Source of the DNA: an uncultured Microscilla sp.
GTDB taxonomy: Bacteria > Bacteroidota > Bacteroidia > Cytophagales > Microscillaceae
Direction: 5' to 3'
DNA: 42,201 nucleotides
Assembly (NCBI RefSeq): GCF_947493425.1
Contig: NZ_CANLRP010000059.1
Coordinates: forward strand, 1-42,201
The position numbers and the translations under genes were made by a program. Every line of letters begins with the position of its first letter. Position 1 is the first letter of the stretch. The notes beneath the pieces are model-generated. The model saw nothing but the letters and a program-made list of their open reading frames with translations, was not told the DNA's origin and did not search any database. Shown piece by piece: positions 41,408 to 42,201 of the stretch.

Positions 41408-42157
41408 ATGAAATATTTGCTATTTACTTTTTCTATTATATCACTAATCAATCATTCAATACAAGCGCAGACTAAACCTGTGAAGTGGTTGATAAAGCCT
41501 ACCCATGAGTATATAGAACCTTTTTCAGAAGGGCGTGCTGGAGTAAGGCAAGGGGTAAAGTGGGGGTTTATCGACAACACTGGAAAGTTGATTATTCCTT
41601 ACAAATATAAAGGCTCATACTATTTCAGAGGAGGGTTTGTGGCTGTGAAAAAAGAGAAGAAATGGGGTTTTATTGATAAAAATGGGACATTGATCAGCCC
41701 ATTCGTATACGATAAAGTATGGAATTTTTCTGAAGGAATGGCAAGCGTAAAAAAAAATGACAAATATGGTTTCATCGATAAAACAGGGAAACTTGTGATC
41801 CCTTGCCAATATGCTGATGCTGATAGTTTCTCAGAAGGGCGGGCAAAAGTACGCATAGATAGATATTATGGTTTTATTGATAAAAAAGGAAAACTTGTAA
41901 TTCCTTATCAATACGAGCGTTCTTGGGGATTCAAAGAAGGGCTTGCTGGTGTAGAAAAAAATGACAAATACGGTTTTGTCGATAAAACAGGGAAAGTAGT
42001 CATTCCTTATCAATACAACTCTGGCTTTTATTTTTCAGATGGTATGTGTATGGTAAGAAAAAACGATCAGTATGGCTTTATTGATAAAACTGGGAAAATA
42101 GTAGTTTGGCTTAAACCTAATCATCTGAAAACTCTACAGATTAGGAAAGAGTTATAA
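41408..42157 (+). CDS. Secreted WG-repeat protein
   Basis: A 249-residue protein with a signal peptide (MKYLLFTFSIISLINHSIQA, cleavage before Q). It carries about seven WG/KWG repeats with the pattern Y/W-G-F-I-D-K-x-G-K-L-V-I-P-Y-Q-Y ... F-S-E-G-x-A-x-V, spaced ~32-33 residues (for example KYGFIDKTGKLVIPCQYADA). WG repeat proteins are abundant in Bacteroidota and are found outside the cytoplasm; a binding role is assumed but not shown. The final repeat ends differently (KIVVWLKPN) and is followed by a short basic tail. A 3' truncation is unlikely, since the stop lies 44 bp inside the window. Confidence 0.9.
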   Translation: MKYLLFTFSIISLINHSIQAQTKPVKWLIKPTHEYIEPFSEGRAGVRQGVKWGFIDNTGKLIIPYKYKGSYYFRGGFVAVKKEKKWGFIDKNGTLISPFVYDKVWNFSEGMASVKKNDKYGFIDKTGKLVIPCQYADADSFSEGRAKVRIDRYYGFIDKKGKLVIPYQYERSWGFKEGLAGVEKNDKYGFVDKTGKVVIPYQYNSGFYFSDGMCMVRKNDQYGFIDKTGKIVVWLKPNHLKTLQIRKEL

Positions 42158-42201
42158 ATGTTTTAAATTTAGGGTCAAAAATGCCTAGTTTACCTGCTTA
42201 T

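Overview
The window looks like chromosomal DNA from a Bacteroidota bacterium, most likely of the Cytophagales (Microscilla-like) type. The grounds are a DUF3667 membrane protein, the pheT / coiled-coil gene / zapA / rny order, WaaA for Kdo transfer, many lipoproteins with an SCGG-type lipobox, WG and leucine-rich repeat proteins, and matches to the TTG-N19-TAnnTTTG promoter. No rRNA, tRNA, CRISPR array or intact transposase gene was seen. The genus is an inference, not a demonstration.

Layout. 0.2-6.9 kb: two tandem paralogous membrane proteins, a secreted double aspartyl-protease/PDZ protein, a DUF3667 protein, a thioredoxin-like protein, a TTG-started carboxypeptidase-regulatory-like protein and a small membrane protein, with strong terminators between convergent genes. 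7.3-12 kb: a probable zinc-homeostasis locus. Leftward it carries a DUF1826 protein, a CobW/COG0523 GTPase and two related membrane-anchored proteins sharing a C-x-x-C-GGAGPES motif; rightward it carries folE and a lipoprotein with a seven-residue His/Met periodicity. One 15-bp palindrome sits in the divergent promoter region and could control both directions. 12-21.5 kb: a Uma2-type protein and a VWA protein, then the pheT / coiled-coil / zapA / rny housekeeping group and a GT-C type membrane protein. 21.5-23.1 kb: a three-gene hipB-hipS-hipT toxin-antitoxin module behind three tandem operator-like palindromes. 23-31.7 kb: small hypothetical genes, a rhomboid protease with a long C-terminal extension, a GNAT acetyltransferase, a peroxiredoxin, waaA and rsgA. 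31.7-32.6 kb: a gene-free block of nested tandem repeats. 32.6-42.2 kb: a glycosyltransferase tail-to-tail with a polytopic membrane protein, truA, an ABC exporter, a leucine-rich-repeat lipoprotein, a protoporphyrinogen oxidase and a WG-repeat protein.

The intergenic DNA is unusually informative. Two families of short non-autonomous elements occur here in two copies each, in opposite orientation and with visible target duplications: family A (TIR TACTCTACCC, 9-bp duplication) and family B (TIR GGAATGGT, 3-bp duplication). A third, single element has TIR GTACCT with TA flanks. A 149-bp sequence ending in a terminator hairpin is present twice, each time just 3' of a leftward gene, and may be a small-RNA gene family.

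The strongest leads are the divergent metal locus with its palindrome and C-x-x-C proteins, the HipBST module with its tandem operators, the family-B insertion that regenerated a start codon at its own target duplication, and the duplicated candidate small RNA.
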